This document shows positions 59,727 through 64,000 of a DNA stretch of 64,000 nt, piece by piece. Where the stretch lies: NCBI GenBank assembly GCA_950022295.1, contig OX465595.1:70330770-70394769 (forward strand). The letters run 5' to 3'. Numbering within the stretch: position 1 is the first letter of the stretch; every line of letters starts with the position of its first letter. The notes beneath the pieces were generated by a model. That model searched no databases, was not told the DNA's origin, and saw nothing but the letters and a program-made list of their open reading frames with translations. A program made the position numbers and the translations under genes. The stretch is from Bromus sterilis. Taxonomy: Eukaryota > Streptophyta > Magnoliopsida > Poales > Poaceae.

Positions 59727-61401
59727 CACTACAAGAAATATGCTCATACATGACGTTCTCTATGTGGTCGTGGATGAATTTGTCATAAATCTATGACGAT
59801 TTCAAACAAGATGGTCACAAACTGTCTGAGGGGGGTCAAATCCCTATAAAGTTATGACGATGTGAGTCAAAAAAGTCATAATCGCATAAGATGAAATCGT
59901 CGTAAACTGATGCACACAGTTTACGGAGTTATTTTTAGTCAGTTACGACAGATTCAGATCGTCATAACATTTACGATGATTATAATAATGTTGTACCTCG
60001 TTCTAACTATACTTACATGTCATTCGTGGGGTCTATTCGATCCCACCTCATCCATCTATTGAGCTTTCGTTGCTAGGTGTTACTCTTGACAAACTTTTGG
60101 CGGATCTATGATGAAATAGCTACTTGTTTTTCTATAAATGATTTCTCAGAACAATAAAAAGCAAACTATCTGGCAAATTTGGTTTAAATTTGAACCTGTT
60201 CCAACTGACTCGGCGAAATTTTGATTGCTTTATGAGAGGTGTATGAAAAATATATAACATGCAACTATTTGGTCAATTGTACATAAAATGTGGTATAATA
60301 TTTTTAAAAAATGGTTTAGTACAATTTTGCGACAAATATTTGGTAGGTTCTTAAAAAAAGCCAATAATGATCACCGCTAAAACTTAGCTTTAATTAAAAC
60401 AATTCTAAATTAATTATTGCTACAATAATTAATTCTGATACAAATAAATAAAAATACCTTTATAGCAGAAGGTATTTATTTAAAACATTAAAAAATGGAA
60501 CAGATAATGAATTGTTATTAAGATAATAGTAATAATAGTATTAACCTTAATAAAAGTTCAATAAAAACACAAACAAATTAGGATAATTATTATATAATAT
60601 TTAAATTTATTTATGAGATATAATTAAAAATTTACATTTCATTTTGAATTAAAAACTGAAAATTATATGAAGAAATAACCAAAAAAAGAACCACGCCATG
60701 TCTTTCTAGCGGAGGCCCATTTTTAGGCCCTGCGTTCAATGACACTAGCTGGCTAACCCCTGAGTAAAAAAAATCATTGGATTTATCAAAAAATCCAGAA
60801 AATGCAATAAACTATGAAATTGAATATTTGTTAAACCAAATTCATATCAAAATGATTTATATATGAATATTCATCAAAAAATATGCTTTATCCATTTAAA
60901 TCAGCAAAATTCTGTCTTTTTGATGAGAGGTGTATGAAAAACATTTTACATGCGACTATTTGGTCAGTTGTACATACAATGTTATCTAATATTTTTTTAA
61001 ATGGTTTGTTATAATTTTGCAACAAAGATTAGGTAGTTTTTTCATAGAAAATAACCAATAAAAATCCTAAATGCATTATGCTTGTGGAATTAATTATTAT
61101 TTCAATAAATAAAAATACCTCTATAGCAGAAGGTACTTAATGAAAATACTAAAAAGGACAAAAATAATTAATTAATATTCAAATTATAGTATAGTTTGTA
61201 CACGAAGTGCATCTATTTTATTTCGTAACCCTCTCAAATGTTTAGTTCATAATATATGTGTGAATGATGATGCCATGCCAAATTTTAACCATTTCTGAGT
61301 TGATTTGTCATGGTTTTTAGTTTCAGGGTTATACAGATCAAAATAAATAACTAAATTCATGAAAACTAGTAAATGAAGTCAAAAAAGTTTGAAATTTGGG
61401 G
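59727..61401. mobile_element. CACTA transposon end (partial)
   Basis: It starts CACTACAAGAAATATG, the terminal inverted repeat form of grass CACTA elements. It is followed by subterminal words repeated in both orientations (TCATAA, ATGACGA, TCGTAAAC) between 59755 and 59990. No transposase is present and the opposite terminus is absent. An internal direct repeat of about 240 bp lies at 60232-60480 and 60923-61140. The element ends where chromovirus 2 begins in mid-RNase H, so one or both have been deleted at the junction. The rest is AT-rich and featureless. Confidence 0.75.
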
Positions 61402-63419
61402 AAATGGCTTCACGCCAGTTGCGGCCACATGAAGAGAATTATCCTACCCATGACCTTGAACTCGCTGCCGTAGTTCATGCTCTAACAACTTGGCGACATT
61501 ACCTCCTTGGTAATCGTTGTGAGATTTATTCCGACCACCAAAGCCTCAAATATATTTTCACCCAGCCAGATCTTAATCTCAGGCAAAGACGCTGGATTGA
61601 GTTGATAAAAGATTACGACGTAGCAATTTCTTACACCCCAGGCAAGGCCAATGTCATGGCTGATGCACTAAGTCGTAAGTCGTACTGTAACAACCTCATG
61701 TTACAGCAGTATCAACCATTTCTTCATGAGGACTTTCGCAAGCTCAACCTTGAAATTGTTCCTCATGGCTATCTTTCTACCTTGGTGGAGAAACCAACTC
61801 TTGAGGATCAAATTATAGTTGCCCAAAGGCGTGCACGAGGTGTTCGCCGGATCAAGGAGAACATTACTAGCGGAGTTGCTAAATGTTTCTCCACAGATAG
61901 CAAAGGAACGGTATTCTTTGAAAATCGTTTAGTAGTACCTAAGAATAGGGAACTAAGGCAACTCATCCTCAAGGAAGCCCATGACACACCCCTCTCAATT
62001 CATCCCGGTAGCACGAAAATGTACCGAGATCTACGCCAGAGATTTTGGTGGACTAGGATGAAGAGAGACATTGCTCAATTTGTTGCCGAATGTGATGTTT
62101 GTCGTCACATTAAGGCAGAACATCAAAGACCTGCTGGTACACTTCAACCTTTGTCCATTCCTGAGTGGAAATGGGACAAAGTCGGTATGGACTTCATCAC
62201 CGGCTTTCCAAGAACCCAGAAAGGAAACAATGCCATCTTCGTTGTCATAGACAGGCTTTCCAAAGTTGCTCACTTCCTTCCGGTTCGCGAGTATATAACT
62301 GCTAGTCAGTTAGCGGACTTGTACATCTCCAGAATTGTATCACTTCATGGTGTTCCATTGGAAATCAATTCTGATCGCGGTAGCCTTTTCACCTCTAGAT
62401 TTTGGGGAAGCTTCCAACGTGCTATGGGAACTCATCTCTCCTTTAGTACATCTTTCCATCCTCAGTCTAGCGGTCAAGTCGAAAGGGTTAACAAAATTCT
62501 TGAAGACATGCTCAGAGCTTGTGTTATCTCATTCGGAAAGAATTGGGAGAATTCTCTTCCATTTGCCGAATTTGCTTATAACAATAGTTTTCAATCTAGT
62601 CTGAACATGGCTCCTTTTGAACTCCTTTATGGACGACGATGTCGAACACCACTAAACTGGTCTGAAACCGGTGAAAGACAATTCTTTGGACCGCATATGA
62701 TCAAGGAAGCAGAAGAGCAAGTTCGCATTGTTCGTGATCAATTGAAAGCAGCCCAGTCTCGTCAGAAAAGCTACTATGATCATCATCATAGGCAAGAGAG
62801 CTACAATCTGGATGAGAAGGCTTACCTTCGGGTTACTCCTCTGAAGGGAACCCAACGTTTCGGTATCAAAGGCAAGTTGGCCCCATGTTACATCGGACCT
62901 TTCCGCATTATTGCTAAACATGGAGAAGTTGCCTACCAACTTGAACTACCTCGGCACCTTTCCCGAGTACACGATGTATTCCATGTATCCCAACTCAGGC
63001 GTTGCTTCAAGGACCCCATCCGCGAAGTCGACCATGAAACACTTGATCTCCAAGATGACCTTTCTTATCGAGAATACCCCGTTCGTATTCTTGATTCCGC
63101 AGAGCGTGTCACTCGTCGTCAGAAGATTAGGTTTCTGAAAGTGCAATGGTCACACCACTCTGAAAGAGAAGCCACGTGGGAAAGAGAAGACCGTCTCATT
63201 GCCGAGTACCCCTCCTTCCTCCCGCAGACTTCTGAATCTCGGGACGAGATTCTTTTGAGTGGGGGCGAGTTGTCAGATCCCTCTGTTAGGTATGTGCTAG
63301 GGTTAGCTAGTACCTTTGCATCATGTAAAAATTTCAAAAAGAAATCTTGGAAATCAAATTCAAAATCCAAATGGGAGAAGGAACACCCCCTAGATGAATT
63401 AATTCAAAAGGCCAGATAA
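61402..63419 (+). CDS. pol: Chromovirus 2 pol: RNase H, integrase and chromodomain (5'-truncated)
   Basis: The frame enters in the RNase H domain (ASRQLRPHEENYPTHDLELAAVV, TDH-like SDHQSLKYIF); RT is missing upstream. Then come integrase zinc finger (HPGSTK...CDVCRH), the DDE core (VGMDFITGFP, INSDRGSLF, SGQVERVNK), the GPY-type region (GPFRIIAKHG) and a chromodomain (EYPVRIL, KVQWSHHS, ATWERED). There is no stop or frameshift in about 670 codons. The frame runs through the polypurine tract and about 50 codons into the LTR. The apparent first residues before 61402 are CACTA sequence. It closely resembles chromovirus 1 (2-640). Confidence 0.93.
63253..63270 (+). promoter_or_regulatory. Polypurine tract of chromovirus 2
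   Basis: GAGTGGGGGCGAGT directly before TGTCAG at 63271, identical in its core to the tract at 603-620, and likewise coding (LSGGEL). Confidence 0.85.
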
Positions 63420-64000
63420 AAATCTTTTCCAAAAATTCATGTTAGAGTTTTGAAAAGTCTTATAAAGGAGTATGATCACATATCAAGTGATGTGGGACCC
63501 ACCCCATGCTCATAGATTTTTCAAATATTCAAACAGTACCTTGGAATTAAAGAAATCCCCCTATTTGATTTAAAATTCAAATCATTTGAATTTTAAAAAT
63601 GTTGAAAGTTTATGAGTGGCTAGTCTATATTATTATGAGGCCACATAAAAGTTTTCAGCATTTAATAAAATGGTTTGATATTTTTATCAGAGCCAAAACA
63701 AATTACAGAAAAAGAAAGGAAAGATTAAAAAGAGAGAAAAAGAAAAGGCTTACCTCTCGCCTGGGGCGAGGCCCACCTCTCCAGCCGACCCAGCCCACCC
63801 GAACTCCCCTGTCGTCTTCCACCCCGCGCTGCCAAGCAGCACGGTGGCGCGGCGTCGACGCCATGGACGCCACCTCGACGCCCAGGACGTTCCAGGCCGC
63901 CCCGTGAGTACAAAGGAATCGAGCCCGGAGCCCGCGTAGACGCCGGAATCTTCCTCGAGCTCCCGCCGGCTGCCGTGGAGGACTTCGTCGATTACGCCGC
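63271..64000 (+). repeat. 3' LTR of chromovirus 2 (start only)
   Basis: It starts TGTCAGATCC and follows the layout of the LTR at 621: AT-rich start, TATA-like TCTATATTA at 63623, GC-rich leader from about 63750 and donor-like GTGAGT at 63904. It runs off the right edge. Sequence similarity to the LTR at 621 is patchy, so the two are related subfamilies and not copies of one recent burst. Confidence 0.85.

Overview
The window is plant repeat DNA with no recognisable host gene. It is a stack of nested transposable elements of the kind seen in large grass genomes. Three lineages of Ty3/gypsy retrotransposon (Tekay-type chromovirus, Athila, Tat), L1-type LINEs, a CACTA end and a MITE lie inside one another, many with duplicated target sites. 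A Triticeae grass (wheat, barley, rye or Aegilops) is the best guess. It rests on family recognition and on 4-5 kb LTRs with GC-rich leaders; I could not run a database comparison.

Left part (1-10672). The end of a chromovirus (integrase C-terminus plus chromodomain, then a 3965 bp LTR ending at 4585) sits in an unclassified noncoding repeat that I call X. X is followed by an inverted piece of a second chromovirus LTR family, another X copy, and a minus-strand Athila LTR with its tRNA-Asp primer site.

Athila element A (10673-24477). It has two LTRs, degraded gag and protease, and a downstream accessory ORF, but no reverse transcriptase or integrase. A complete 4684 bp solo LTR (15233-19916), flanked by the perfect 5 bp duplication AATGT, lies in what looks like the leader intron of the accessory ORF.

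LINE cluster (24507-36031). One old LINE (LINE-3) is split by X (24884-27360), a MITE (28138-28376), a nearly intact LINE (LINE-1, 28561-32734, with a 14-15 bp target duplication) and a decayed 5'-truncated LINE (LINE-2, about 32809-35834).

Tat elements (36032-50463, minus strand). An older Tat 3' end is interrupted by a younger Tat element. Both carry, on the opposite strand to gag-pol, an intron-containing additional gene with its own TATA box. The younger Tat has gag, protease, reverse transcriptase, two RNase H domains and integrase, all inactivated.

Right part (50464-64000). Athila element B interrupts Tat gag. It has gag-protease-RT-RNase H-integrase with a few breaks and a coiled-coil accessory ORF behind a probable internal promoter. 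Its right LTR is cut by a CACTA end, which abuts a second chromovirus (RNase H to chromodomain and start of its LTR) that runs off the window.

The coding regions encode a copy-and-paste cycle: gag makes the particle, protease matures it, RT/RNase H make cDNA from a tRNA primer, integrase inserts it, and the chromodomain biases where. Nearly every frame carries stops or frameshifts. No intact autonomous element is visible, although chromovirus 2 is open as far as it is present and the LINE-1 RT frame has only two nonsense codons.
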